A DNA stretch of 64,000 bases from Bradyrhizobium frederickii (GTDB lineage: Bacteria; Pseudomonadota; Alphaproteobacteria; Rhizobiales; Xanthobacteraceae), in assembly GCF_004570865.1 (NCBI RefSeq), contig NZ_SPQS01000017.1, positions 111,001 to 175,000 on the forward strand. Reading direction: 5' to 3'. The notes under the pieces are model-generated. The model ran no database searches, had not been told where the DNA came from, and was given only the letters and a program-made list of their open reading frames with translations. The translations under genes and the position numbers were made by a program. Below are positions 35,333-44,074 of this stretch, piece by piece (within the stretch, counting starts at the first letter, position 1; each line of letters begins with the position of its first letter).

Positions 35333-37138
35333 TTACAGCCTGATCGAGCCGCCCAGGATTGCCGCATAGGCCTCGGCATCGAGCGGGACATAGGCTCCGA
35401 ATTTCGAGTCCGCCATGAACAGCGGGTCGGGGATCGCGGCGGGATCGAAGCCTTCCCGCGACAGATCGCCCTTCTTCTGCTTGAACGTCTCCGTCGCATC
35501 GATCTGGCGGGAGATGCGTACGAAGACCGGGCGCGCATAGGCCGGCAGGCGTTGCGCGAGATGTGCGGGCAGTGCCGCAATGTCAAACCCTTCGTTCACC
35601 ACGATCGCGCTCATGCCGGCGCGGCCATCGGCGCCGGGGATGCTGACGCCGTAGGTGGTGGCGTCGACCACGCCGGTGAAATCGCGCATCACCTCGTTCA
35701 CCTCAGAGGTCGCGACGTTCTCGCCCTTCCAGCGGAACGTATCGCCGATCCGATCGACGAAATGGAAGAACCCCTTGTCGTCGATCCGCATCAGATCGCC
35801 GGTACGAAACCAGGCATCGCCCCTGGCAAACACATCGCGCAGGATCTTCTTCTCGGTTTCGCCGGCGTCGGTGTAGCCCTCGAAGCGGCCCCCGCCCTCG
35901 TCGGCGGTACCGATGCGGCCGATCGCTTCGCCGGCCTCACCGCGGGCGCAGGCGATGCAAAAGCCCTCCTCGTTGCGCAGCGGCGCGCCGCTGTCGGGAT
36001 CGAGCCTGACGAGATTGGCAGGGAAGCGATGCGCCAGCAGCGGCGGGATGCGGCCGATCGCGCCCGGCTGTCCCTCGACGTTGAACAGCGAGAAATTGCC
36101 CTCCGTCGCCGCATAGAATTCGAGGATACGGGGAATGGCGAAACGCGCCTGAAAGTCTTCCCAGATATCGCCGCGCAGGCCGTTGCCGCAAACGAGGCGG
36201 AGACGATGGCGGTTCTCGTATTCCGAGGGCGGAGCCCTGAGCAGGTAACGGCAGAGCTCGCCGATATATTGAAACAACGTGCAGTCATGACGGACGATGT
36301 CGGACCAGAAATGCGAAGCCGAGAATTTCTCGGCGATCACCACCGAGCCGCCGGCGGCGAGCATGCTGCACGGCGCCACGATGCCGCCGACCGAGTGGAA
36401 CAGCGGCAGGCAATCATAGAGCCGGTCTTGCGGGCTCGCGCCGGTGAGACCGGCGAACCAAAAACCCCAATTGAGGATACGGCGATGGCTGATGCTGGCG
36501 GCCTTCGGCAGGCCTGTCGTGCCCGAGGTGTAGATCAGCAGCGCGCGGTCGTCGATGGTGACCTCGCCGTGCTCCTCCGGCGACAGCGGCGCGTCGTCCA
36601 GCGCCGCAAGCGCGACATCGATGGTGCGGTCGCCGCGGGCATCGCCATGCGTCCACACCTTGGCCTGAATTCTCAGATGCGGCGCGGCTCCCTGCAACAT
36701 CTCCGTCAGCTCATGCGCCACGATGATGTGGGAGGGCTTGGCGACGTCGATGCAATGCGCGAGCGACGGCCCGACCAGCTTGGTGTTGAGAAGCGCAACC
36801 GCGCCGCCGACCCGGCTGATGCCGAGCCACGCTGCGAGATAGTCGATGCCGTTCGGCATGATCAAAGCGACGATATCGCCCTTGGCCACGCCGACCGAGC
36901 GCGCCCAGCGCGCGTAGCGATTGATGCGTTTCGACAGGCCCGCATAGTCGAGACTTGCTTCATCCGTCAGCAGCGCGACGCGATCGGGCTGACGCTGCGC
37001 CCAATCGTCGATGACGTCGGCGAACAGGCGTCCCGGCAGCGTCTCGATCCGCGCGGTGAGCTCGATCGCCTTGAGCCAGATCTTTGAGGCCGAAGGGGTG
37101 CGCCGGGCTTTCGGTTGCTCGATGACAGCGCTCGTCAT
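35333..37138 (-). CDS. Long-chain acyl-CoA synthetase, FATP-like
   Basis: 601 residues. AMP-binding P-loop LLIYTSGTTGLPKAASISH, FYAATEGNFSLFNVEG, GDLMRIDDKGFFHFVDRIGDTFRWKGENVATSEV and C-terminal TETFKQKKGDLSREGFDP; these are the hallmarks of the very-long-chain/FATP branch (FadD6-like). Activates fatty acids to CoA. Upstream member of the ACP-ligase-SDR group on the same strand. Confidence 0.93.
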   Translation of the reverse strand: MTSAVIEQPKARRTPSASKIWLKAIELTARIETLPGRLFADVIDDWAQRQPDRVALLTDEASLDYAGLSKRINRYARWARSVGVAKGDIVALIMPNGIDYLAAWLGISRVGGAVALLNTKLVGPSLAHCIDVAKPSHIIVAHELTEMLQGAAPHLRIQAKVWTHGDARGDRTIDVALAALDDAPLSPEEHGEVTIDDRALLIYTSGTTGLPKAASISHRRILNWGFWFAGLTGASPQDRLYDCLPLFHSVGGIVAPCSMLAAGGSVVIAEKFSASHFWSDIVRHDCTLFQYIGELCRYLLRAPPSEYENRHRLRLVCGNGLRGDIWEDFQARFAIPRILEFYAATEGNFSLFNVEGQPGAIGRIPPLLAHRFPANLVRLDPDSGAPLRNEEGFCIACARGEAGEAIGRIGTADEGGGRFEGYTDAGETEKKILRDVFARGDAWFRTGDLMRIDDKGFFHFVDRIGDTFRWKGENVATSEVNEVMRDFTGVVDATTYGVSIPGADGRAGMSAIVVNEGFDIAALPAHLAQRLPAYARPVFVRISRQIDATETFKQKKGDLSREGFDPAAIPDPLFMADSKFGAYVPLDAEAYAAILGGSIRL

Positions 37139-37443
37139 TGCCGTTCATTCTTTCGGAAGGTGTCTGCTGGCTCCCCAAGCTTAGCCCGCGCGCCCTGCCC
37201 AGGTGTTAAAGGACAAGGTAAAACCCGGTTAGTGCGAGATTAACGCTAGCCATCCTTTACCAAGGCCGACGATTTCGGCAGCCGTCAGCGCAGGCCGATC
37301 GCCGGCGACAAGATGGGCGGAGCTGTCGGGACTGCAAGGATTGGCTGCCTGCGAGCGCGCAATCCCAACCCAGGGATGCGGCTGGTCCTCACGTCATCTT
37401 CGCAAGCGGATTGCGTTTGGCTTGATGGCGGACGTAGTGGCCG
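37139..37443. other. Gene-free stretch of 305 bases
   Basis: Upstream of the FATP-like gene and downstream of the DUF3551 gene. It holds an AT-richer piece (GTTAAAGGACAAGGTAAAACCCGGTTAGTG near 37203) that may be promoter DNA. I see no gene, repeat or clear operator. Confidence 0.5.
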
Positions 37444-37707
37444 CTAGCCGCTGCGCTTGTGACGCGAGCGCTGCGAAGGTGCATTGAACTGATAATACGG
37501 ATTGAGATCGCAGGTCGCGGCGCGGCCTGAGGCTGTGGCGCGGCATTGCGGCATCGAGGTGAAAGAGCAATCATACCAATTCAGGCCGGCGCGACCGGCA
37601 TAGACGTGCATGCAGACGGGATAGCGCGGATCGTAGGTCTGCGCATGCGAGGAGGTGACCGCGAGCAATGTCGCGATGGCCACGATGGGGTACAACCAGA
37701 GACGCAT
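37444..37707 (-). CDS. DUF3551 exported protein 1
   Basis: 87 residues: signal peptide MRLWLYPIVAIATLLAVTSSHAQ, then TYDPRYPVCMHVYAGRAGLNWYDCSFTSMPQCRATASGRAATCDLNPYY with four cysteines, the DUF3551 pattern typical of Bradyrhizobium. Secreted or periplasmic; function unknown. Very similar to the neighbour 33 bases upstream, a tandem duplication. Confidence 0.88.
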   Translation of the reverse strand: MRLWLYPIVAIATLLAVTSSHAQTYDPRYPVCMHVYAGRAGLNWYDCSFTSMPQCRATASGRAATCDLNPYYQFNAPSQRSRHKRSG

Positions 37708-37740
37708 GAAGGGTGCTCCTGCACCGCACATCGACGATCG

Positions 37741-38013
37741 CTAATGCGGCTTCTTGTGGCGCCGGCGCGGCGGCTCCTCGGGCGCGTAATAGGGATTGAC
37801 GTCACAGCTCGCCGCACGCCCCGACGCCGTGGCCCGGCATTGCGGCATCGAGGTGAAAGAGCAATCGAAATAATCACCGCCACCGCCGCCGATACCACCG
37901 TCGGTGTAAACATGCATGCACACGGGATAGCGCGGGTCGTATCTCTGGGCATTGACCGGTGCCGCGACGAACAACGTGGCAATCGCGGTGAGGGTCAAAA
38001 TCGACAGGCGCAT
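37741..38013 (-). CDS. DUF3551 exported protein 2
   Basis: 90 residues with signal peptide (LTLTAIATLFVAAPVNAQ) and the same body YDPRYPVCMHVYTDGG...YFDCSFTSMPQCRATASGRAASCDVNPYY. It has an insertion GIGGGGGD relative to the downstream copy and a basic tail (RRRHKKPH). Function unknown. Confidence 0.88.
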   Translation of the reverse strand: MRLSILTLTAIATLFVAAPVNAQRYDPRYPVCMHVYTDGGIGGGGGDYFDCSFTSMPQCRATASGRAASCDVNPYYAPEEPPRRRHKKPH

Positions 38014-38140
38014 GGACTTAATCCCGAATCGACGGCGTCGGCCGGTCTGATGCCGACGACCTGCTATGGCATAACACGAGGCCGGCGGCGACTGTTCCTA
38101 GCGACCGATGACGGCAAGGTGAGCGCTGCGGGCTGCGGCG

Positions 38141-40018
38141 CTAGGCGCCGAGCCCCTGCAACACCAGCCGGTTCAGCCGCGCGGCAAACGCCGCCGGGTC
38201 CTCCGGCAATTCGCCGTCCAGGATCTGCGCCTGTTCGAGCAGGAGCAGGCTGAGATCGTCGACGGTTTTCGAGCCGGCTTGCGCCTTGGTGATCGCCGTC
38301 ACCAGCGGATGCCGCAGGTTGATCTCGAGGATCGGCTTGGTGCGCAGGCCCCGGTTCTGCTGCGACAGGATGCGCTCGAGCTCGCGGCTCGGCCCCTGGC
38401 TGTCGGCGACGAGGCAGGAGGCCGAGCTGGTGAGGCGCGTCGAGGCCTTGACGTCGCTGACGCGCTCGCCGAGCGCTGCCTTGATCACGGCGACGGTGGC
38501 GGCCTCATCCGCGGCCGGCTCCTCCGTCTTCGTCGCATCCGCCTCGTCGACGCGCGGGATCAGGTCGAGATTGAGATCGCCCTGGCTCAGCGACTTCAGC
38601 GGCTTGCCCTCGAACTCCGACGGCATCGAGGTCCAGAAGGCGTCGACGGGGTCGGACAGCAGCAGCACCTCGATGCCGCGCGCGGTTGCCGCCTCGAGCC
38701 GCGGATTGGACTTCAGCCGCTCGATGCTGTCGCCGACGAGATAATAGATCTCGGTCTGGTTCGGCTTGAAATCGGCGATGACCTGCTTCAGCGAACGCTT
38801 CTCGCCCGACGTCGTGGTGAAGCGCGACAATGCCAGCAGCTTTTCGCGCCGCTCGAAATCCTCGTAAATGCCTTCCTTGAGCACCGCCCCGAACGCATCC
38901 CAAATCCTGGCAAAATTGTCTGGATCCTTGTCGGCGAGGCTTTCGAGCTCCGACACGACCCGGGTCGCCACCGCCTTGCGGATCTGCGTCAGCTGCGGAT
39001 TGTTCTGCAGCATCTCGCGGGAAATGTTGAGCGGGAGATCCTCGCTGTCGACGACGCCGCGGATGAAGCGCAAATAGCCCGGCAACAGATCGGCATCGTC
39101 GGTGATGAAGACCCGGCGGACGTAAAGCTTCACGCGGCCCTTGCGGTTTGGCTCGAACAGGTCGAACGGCTTGGTCGAGGGCGCGAACAGCAGCACGGCG
39201 TAGGAATAGCGCCCCTCGGCGCGGTAATGCAGCGTCATCGCGGGATCGTCGAAGGCGGACGCGATCTGCTGATAAGCCTTCTTGTAGTCCTCGGGCGTCA
39301 GCTCGGATTTCGAACGCTGCCACAGCGCGCTCGCCGAATTGATCTGGCGCGGCTCGCCTTCTTCCGGCACGAGCTCGATGGGGAACAGGATGTTGTCGGA
39401 ATAGGCATGAACGATGCGCTCGATCTCGAAGGCCTCGAGATATTTCCTGGCATCGTCCTTCAGGTGCAGGACGATCTCGGTGCCGCGGGTCACGCGCGCC
39501 GCCTCCTCGTCGCTGGCGCGGGCGATCTCGAAGCCGGAGCCTCCGGAGGAGGTCCAGGTCCAGACATCGCTCTCGCCGGCGCGGCGGCTGATCACGACGA
39601 TCTTCTCGGCGACCATGAAGGCGGAATAGAAGCCGACGCCGAACTGGCCGATCAGGCCGAGGCCGTCCTTGGCCTCCTTCAGCTTGGACACGAACGCCTT
39701 GGTGCCGGAGCGGGCGATGGTGCCGAGATGATCGATCAGCTCCTGCCGTTCCATGCCGATGCCGTTGTCGGCGATCGTGAGCGTCTTGGCCTGCTTGTTG
39801 GGAATGATGCGGATCTTGAGCGCGTCGGCCTCGCCGAGCAGCGCCGGGCTGGCAATCGCCTCGTAGCGGAGCTTGTCGCAGGCGTCGGAGGCGTTGGAGA
39901 CGAGCTCGCGCAGGAAGATGTCGGTCTCGGAATAGACGGAATGCACCATGAGGTGCAGCAGCTCGGAAACCTCGGCCTGGAAGGGCTGCGTATGCACAGC
40001 CGTGTCTGACGTCGTCAT
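38141..40018 (-). CDS. htpG: Hsp90-family chaperone
   Basis: 625 residues. N-terminal ATPase: ELLHLMVHSVYSETDIFLRELVSNASDACDKLR, DNGIGM, GQFGVGFYSAFMVA, GTEIVLHLK; middle domain PLNISREMLQNNP; C-terminal dimerisation domain. Length slightly below E. coli HtpG (624), i.e. complete. Cytosolic chaperone for stress-damaged proteins; no heat-shock promoter recognised. Confidence 0.97.
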   Translation of the reverse strand: MTTSDTAVHTQPFQAEVSELLHLMVHSVYSETDIFLRELVSNASDACDKLRYEAIASPALLGEADALKIRIIPNKQAKTLTIADNGIGMERQELIDHLGTIARSGTKAFVSKLKEAKDGLGLIGQFGVGFYSAFMVAEKIVVISRRAGESDVWTWTSSGGSGFEIARASDEEAARVTRGTEIVLHLKDDARKYLEAFEIERIVHAYSDNILFPIELVPEEGEPRQINSASALWQRSKSELTPEDYKKAYQQIASAFDDPAMTLHYRAEGRYSYAVLLFAPSTKPFDLFEPNRKGRVKLYVRRVFITDDADLLPGYLRFIRGVVDSEDLPLNISREMLQNNPQLTQIRKAVATRVVSELESLADKDPDNFARIWDAFGAVLKEGIYEDFERREKLLALSRFTTTSGEKRSLKQVIADFKPNQTEIYYLVGDSIERLKSNPRLEAATARGIEVLLLSDPVDAFWTSMPSEFEGKPLKSLSQGDLNLDLIPRVDEADATKTEEPAADEAATVAVIKAALGERVSDVKASTRLTSSASCLVADSQGPSRELERILSQQNRGLRTKPILEINLRHPLVTAITKAQAGSKTVDDLSLLLLEQAQILDGELPEDPAAFAARLNRLVLQGLGA

Positions 40019-40141
40019 GCGTTTACCCGGTCAAAACGAAAGGGAAGAAACCCGGGATATAACGCGAGGCGACAGGGGATCAAGTGGACGTGAAAAATCG
40101 CCCTCCCGGCGGGAGGACGATCTGTTCGCTCGCTCGGCGGA

Positions 40142-40576
40142 TCAGGTCACGCAACGACCGGGCTGGAGCAGCTTTGCGACCTCGGTCAGCGAGCTGACCA
40201 TCGGCTCGCAGGCGATCGTCGGCTTGGTGCGCACCTTCTTCTGGTTCTGGAGCAGTGCTGGCGGCTTGGCATTGCCGGTCTCGATCGCCGCCGGGACCCG
40301 CAGCAGCACCGACGTGGCGGCGAGGTCGTTCAGCCGCATCGAGACGGTGCGGGTGGGAACCGCGGCCGGCTTGAGTTCGGCAAGGCGATCGGCTTTGCCG
40401 GCGCGATTGACATTGTGACTTGGGGCGTGACCTGGGGCGAAGCTCGCGCTGTGGCTGGGCACATCGGCGACCGCCTGCCAGCGGTCGGCCAGATCGTGAC
40501 CGGAGGCCAATTGCACCGCGCCGAGCGTTGCGACAATCGCGATTGCGCTTAAAAATACCTTATGAATCTGTGACAT
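40142..40576 (-). CDS. Exported protein of unknown function
   Basis: 144 residues from MSQIHKVFLSAIAIVATLGAVQLASGHDL: a signal peptide or N-terminal anchor followed by a soluble part ending KPTIACEPMVSSLTEVAKLLQPGRCVT with two Cys that could form a disulfide. A short direct repeat APGHAP/SHN lies near 55. AGGGA precedes the ATG at ten bases. No family recognised. Confidence 0.6.
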   Translation of the reverse strand: MSQIHKVFLSAIAIVATLGAVQLASGHDLADRWQAVADVPSHSASFAPGHAPSHNVNRAGKADRLAELKPAAVPTRTVSMRLNDLAATSVLLRVPAAIETGNAKPPALLQNQKKVRTKPTIACEPMVSSLTEVAKLLQPGRCVT

Positions 40577-40789
40577 GGCTGTCGGTCCCTCGCCCCATGG
40601 CGATCGCGGGAACAACGCGAGGGGAGGACCGGGGGTTCTTGGCCGCCACGATCACTTAACCGTGTCCGACAAACTCAGCAGCGTGCAAAAATTTCGCAAA
40701 ATATTTCGGAAGGCGTGGAACGACTCGCCTGGACAGGAGTCGTCTCTGCAGCCGGCTATTCCCCCCTGCCCCATAAGCCGGCGACGTAG

Positions 40790-40818
40790 GGCGCGACTGT
40801 GGTGATGCCAGTCGCGCC
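40790..40818 (-). terminator. Hairpin downstream of the NTF2-like gene
   Basis: Perfect 10-bp stem GGCGCGACTG / CAGTCGCGCC with a 9-base loop. The T run is on the plus side (TTACTTTT). Located 33 bases past the NTF2-like gene on the minus strand. The region 40577-40789 holds no gene. Confidence 0.55.
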
Positions 40819-40850
40819 TTACTTTTGTCTGCGGCCCACTTTGGTTCGAG

Positions 40851-41465
40851 TTACTGGGGCTTGCCCGCGAGCCAATCCCGCCCCTCACCGTAGAGCTTCT
40901 CGACCTCGGGCCCGGTCAGGCCCGGCATGTCGCGCTTGACCTTGTAGCCGATCAGCTCCTGCATGTAGGCGAGGTGGCGATAGCCTTCGGGCAGCGCGGC
41001 GAGCGCGGTCTGGTCGAGGCGGAGCGTCGCGGCGGGATCGACCGGGTCGATCCGGTCCTTCTCGTAGATCGGCTGGCGCCGGACGATGCCCCATTTTCCA
41101 ATTCCTGATTGGTCTTGCCGCTTTTCTAGGAAATCATAGAAGCGTCCGGTGCAGACGACGTCGCAGAGCACGTCGTGCACCGGGGCGCGCTGCGAGATCG
41201 TCATCTTGGTCTGGGCGATCGCCCGCGCGCCGGCAAGATCGATGCTGGAGCCGCCGAGGAAATGCAGGATGCGCACACCCTTGGCAAAGCCCTCCTGGCT
41301 GACGCGCATGAAATCCCGCGCCGGCCCCTGAAACCAGGTGGCGGACATCCAGCCCTCCTCGTGCCAGACCGTGGCAAACCGCTCCCAGTCACCGGCATCG
41401 CGCCACACCGCCCAGTTCTCGACGAGGTCGCGGATGGCGAGACGATCGAGCAGTTGCTGGTCCAT
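40851..41465 (-). CDS. SnoaL-like (NTF2-fold) protein
   Basis: 204 residues from MDQQLLDRLAIRDLVENWAVWRDAGDWERFATVWHEEGWMSATWFQG, the classic opening of SnoaL_4/NTF2-like aromatic-degradation-related proteins. The ATG at 41465 has GGGAG nine bases before it. Likely enzyme or ligand-binding protein; substrate unknown. Stands alone. Confidence 0.85.
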   Translation of the reverse strand: MDQQLLDRLAIRDLVENWAVWRDAGDWERFATVWHEEGWMSATWFQGPARDFMRVSQEGFAKGVRILHFLGGSSIDLAGARAIAQTKMTISQRAPVHDVLCDVVCTGRFYDFLEKRQDQSGIGKWGIVRRQPIYEKDRIDPVDPAATLRLDQTALAALPEGYRHLAYMQELIGYKVKRDMPGLTGPEVEKLYGEGRDWLAGKPQ

Positions 41466-41648
41466 GGTCCGTATCTCCCGGCGGCTTGAGGCTGCGATGG
41501 ACGTCATCGGCCCGACGTATCAATGGAGCAATTGGGTTGCCGTCAAGCAGGTGATGCTACACGGCCTTGCGAATTGCCCACAGCCAAGCAAACGCGACAC
41601 GCGCAGCGGCTCTTGAAATCAACCAGACCGCGATTAATAATCGCAGCG

Positions 41649-42122
41649 ATGCAGATGAAATTCTCCTTGCTGGCCGCGCTTCTCGGATTGCTCGCGACGC
41701 TCCCCGCATATGCGCAGACTGTGGCGTCAGACACCCAAGAAAGCTCTATCAACGCCTGGAAGAGGCAAGTTTCCAATCGGTTGGTCAGCAAGAGGATCTA
41801 TCCGCGCAATTCGCCTACCGAAGGCGGTACGGCGAAAGTCCTGTTTGTTCTCGATCGGACGGGCAATTTGATCTCGAGCGCGCTGGCCGAAAGCACGGGC
41901 TCCGGCGAACTCGACGCCGCGGCCTTGGCTATGGTGGAAGCGGCTGCGGCATTTCCAGAGCCGCCCGCCGAGATTGACGAGGATGGTCTTCGCCTCACGG
42001 CGCCCATCGTCTTCAGGGCGAAAACGACGCTACCGTGGTCGGGCAGCCTACCGCCAGCAGAGTCGGCTGCAGAACAAGCCAAGGTCGATGCCAAGATGCG
42101 CAGCATCTGCCGGCGCTGCTGA
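41649..42122 (+). CDS. Periplasmic TonB C-terminal-like protein
   Basis: 157 residues: cleavable signal peptide (KFSLLAALLGLLATLPAYAQ) followed directly by a TonB C-terminal fold, AWKRQVSNRLVSKRIYPRNSP...GTAKVLFVLDRTGNLISSALAESTGSGELDAAALAMVEAAAAFPEPP. It lacks the Pro-rich spacer and membrane anchor of TonB proper, so it cannot transduce energy by itself. An in-frame ATG six bases downstream is an alternative start. Confidence 0.78.
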   Translation: MQMKFSLLAALLGLLATLPAYAQTVASDTQESSINAWKRQVSNRLVSKRIYPRNSPTEGGTAKVLFVLDRTGNLISSALAESTGSGELDAAALAMVEAAAAFPEPPAEIDEDGLRLTAPIVFRAKTTLPWSGSLPPAESAAEQAKVDAKMRSICRRC

Positions 42123-42186
42123 AAAGGGTATGCAAAGAAACGGCGCGCCTTGCGACGCGCCGTCCTCTGGTTCGATACAGGTCTTC

Positions 42187-42993
42187 TTACGCCGCCGGCG
42201 CCTTCGGCGCGCGGTTGCGCGAGTTGCGCTGGAAGAACAGGGCCTGGCTCGCCACCGCCGATACCATCGCTGGCTGGAACGGTTTCGAGATCAGGAACGC
42301 CGGCTCGGGACGCTCGCCGGTGAGGAAGCGCTCCGGATAGGCGGTGATGAACACCACCGGCACCTCGAAGGTGCGCAGCAGCTCGTTGACGGCGTCGAGG
42401 CCCGAGGAGCCGTCGGCGAGCTGGATGTCGGCGAGGATGAGGCCGGGCCGCTTGTTCTTGGCCAGCGCCACCGCATCGGCATGGGTACGCGCGACGCCGA
42501 CGACGTTGTGGCCGAGATTCTTCACCAGGCTCTCGAGGTCCATGGCGATGAAGGTCTCGTCCTCGATGATCAGCACGTCGGTTGCGATCTCGGCCGCCAT
42601 CTCGCGTCCGGCGGTATCCGCCAGCCGCCGCGTCTCCGCAACGTCGGTGCCGAGGATGAAGGCGACTTCCTCCTCCGAGAATCCCTCCAGCGAGAGCAGC
42701 AGGAAGGCCTGCCGCGGCAGCGGCGTGATGTTCGACAGCCGCCGCTCCGGCGGCATCGGCAGGGTCGTCACCTCCGAATCGTCGTTGACGGAGACCGAAT
42801 TCCAGATCTGGGTGAACAGCCGGAACAGCCCGACGCGGGGTCCATGGCTCTCGTCGAGCACCGACGGATCTCCGAGCATGGCTTCCAGCATGGCTGCGAC
42901 ATAGGCGTCGCCGGATGCCTGGCTGCCCGTCAGGGCGCGCGCGTACCGGCGCAACAACGGCAAGTGTTCGGCAACGAGCTGTGAACGGGACAT
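42187..42993 (-). CDS. phyR: General stress response regulator PhyR
   Basis: 268 residues from MSRSQLVAEHLPLLRRYARALTGSQ. The N-terminal part (1-125) is an EcfG-like sigma domain; the C-terminal part (about 140-260) is a receiver domain with acidic pocket VLIIEDETF, phosphoryl Asp in ILADIQL and Lys in FLISKPF. Phosphorylated PhyR binds NepR and frees EcfG. The ATG at 42993 has GGAG five bases upstream, better than the ATG at 43008. Divergent from nepR-ecfG, the standard arrangement. Confidence 0.96.
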   Translation of the reverse strand: MSRSQLVAEHLPLLRRYARALTGSQASGDAYVAAMLEAMLGDPSVLDESHGPRVGLFRLFTQIWNSVSVNDDSEVTTLPMPPERRLSNITPLPRQAFLLLSLEGFSEEEVAFILGTDVAETRRLADTAGREMAAEIATDVLIIEDETFIAMDLESLVKNLGHNVVGVARTHADAVALAKNKRPGLILADIQLADGSSGLDAVNELLRTFEVPVVFITAYPERFLTGERPEPAFLISKPFQPAMVSAVASQALFFQRNSRNRAPKAPAA

Positions 42994-43060
42994 CCCCACT
43001 CCATTCATCTTCGGGCCAAACCTGGCAACGCGGGGGGCCCGGGTTCCCCTGCTGGCTGTT

Positions 43061-43085
43061 TACGCCTCACGCCAAGAAAAGTTCC
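43061..43085 (-). promoter_or_regulatory. Candidate EcfG-type promoter of phyR
   Basis: Minus strand GGAAC, 16-base spacer, CGTA; the EcfG consensus is GGAAC-N16/17-CGTT. The -35 is one arm of an inverted repeat (GAAAAGTTCC 43076-43085 / GGAACTTTTTC 43095-43105). The 5' leader to the ATG at 42993 would be about 60 bases. Confidence 0.55.
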
Positions 43086-43201
43086 GCCAGAGGGGGAACT
43101 TTTTCTCGAACCTGGAATTGTGCCTATCCAGGGAACGGCTCCCGGTTGAGAAAACTTCTCGATTTTACAGTAACTTAACTCGGGGAAACGTGGAACAGGT
43201 C

Positions 43202-43435
43202 ATGAAAGATCTCAAGTCTCAAGCAACCAGAAGCACGACCCCCGGCAAGGGAGGGCTCACTCCGGAGATTCAATCCCGGATCGGGCATCAGCTCCGCGCC
43301 ATGTATGACGACGTGGTGCGGCAGGGGGTTCCGGATCGGTTCGCAGAACTGATCAAGAAGCTTGATGCCCAGGGAGCCACACCCCAAGTGGAAAATGACG
43401 GGGGATCTAACGACAACAACAATGGGAGGGATTAA
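43202..43435 (+). CDS. nepR: Anti-sigma factor NepR
   Basis: 77 residues from MKDLKSQATRS. The conserved NepR core is LTPEIQSRIGHQLRAMYDDVVRQGVPDRFAELIKKLDAQ; the tail is Asn/Gly/Asp rich. It holds EcfG inactive until PhyR~P binds it. A GTG at 43190 preceded by GGGGAAAC is an alternative start. The stop overlaps the ecfG ATG (TAATG). Confidence 0.93.
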   Translation: MKDLKSQATRSTTPGKGGLTPEIQSRIGHQLRAMYDDVVRQGVPDRFAELIKKLDAQGATPQVENDGGSNDNNNGRD

Positions 43436-43983
43436 TGCCTCTCACAGACTCCCTGCGTAACGACATCCTGGCGGCCGTGCCCAGTCTGCGCGCGTTTGCC
43501 ATCTCGCTGAGCGGCAATGCCGACCGCGCCGACGATCTGGTGCAGGAGACGCTGCTCCGCGCGCTCGCCAACATCGACTCGTTCCAGCCCGGCTCCAACC
43601 TGCCGGCGTGGCTGTTCACGATCCTGCGCAACCTGTTCCGCTCGGACTATCGCAAGCGGCGGCGCGAGGTCGAGGATGCCGAAGGCAACTACGCCAAGAC
43701 GCTGAAGACACAGCCGTCGCAGAACGCGCATCTCGAATTCGAGGAGTTCCGTACGGCGCTCGACAAGCTTCCGCAGGACCAGCGCGAAGCGTTGATCCTG
43801 GTCGGCGCCTCCGGCTTCTCCTACGAGGACGCGGCTTCGATCTGCGGCTGCGCAGTCGGCACCATCAAGAGCCGCGTCAACCGCGCGCGCTCGAAGCTCG
43901 CCGCGCTGCTCTATGTCGACGGCGCCGAGGACTTCGGGCCGGACGAGACCGTGCGGGCCGTGATCGGCGGCAGCGGCGGCTGA
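43435..43983 (+). CDS. ecfG: ECF sigma factor EcfG
   Basis: 182 residues. Region 2 SLRAFAISLSGNADRADDLVQETLLRALANIDSFQPGSNLPAWLFTILRN and region 4 ALDKLPQDQREALILVGASGFSYEDAASICGCAVGTIKSRVNRAR are those of EcfG-type (ECF15) factors of the alphaproteobacterial general stress response. Translation coupled to nepR. No HWE histidine kinase follows, unlike in many relatives. Confidence 0.95.
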   Translation: MPLTDSLRNDILAAVPSLRAFAISLSGNADRADDLVQETLLRALANIDSFQPGSNLPAWLFTILRNLFRSDYRKRRREVEDAEGNYAKTLKTQPSQNAHLEFEEFRTALDKLPQDQREALILVGASGFSYEDAASICGCAVGTIKSRVNRARSKLAALLYVDGAEDFGPDETVRAVIGGSGG

Positions 43984-44014
43984 CCGCCGGCGTCGTCAAG
44001 TTCGAGACACCAGG

Positions 44015-44040
44015 AAGGCGGCCGCTTCTGCGGCCGCCTT
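44015..44040 (+). terminator. Terminator after ecfG
   Basis: Perfect 11-bp stem AAGGCGGCCGC / GCGGCCGCCTT with loop TTCT, 31 bases past the ecfG stop. Short T run only. It can serve the convergent nitroreductase gene too. Confidence 0.75.
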
Positions 44041-44074
44041 TGCATGAGTGCGAGAGCCACGCCGCCCGCGCCGA

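Noticed and set aside
35324..37087. 587-residue open frame antisense to the FATP-like gene
   Set aside because: No recognisable fold; the opposite strand has all AMP-binding motifs.
38279..40009. 576-residue open frame antisense to htpG
   Set aside because: Shadow of an unmistakable Hsp90 gene.
43095..43140. EcfG promoter for nepR-ecfG on the plus strand
   Set aside because: GGAAC is present at 43095 but no CGTT or GTT at 16-17 bases; left unassigned.
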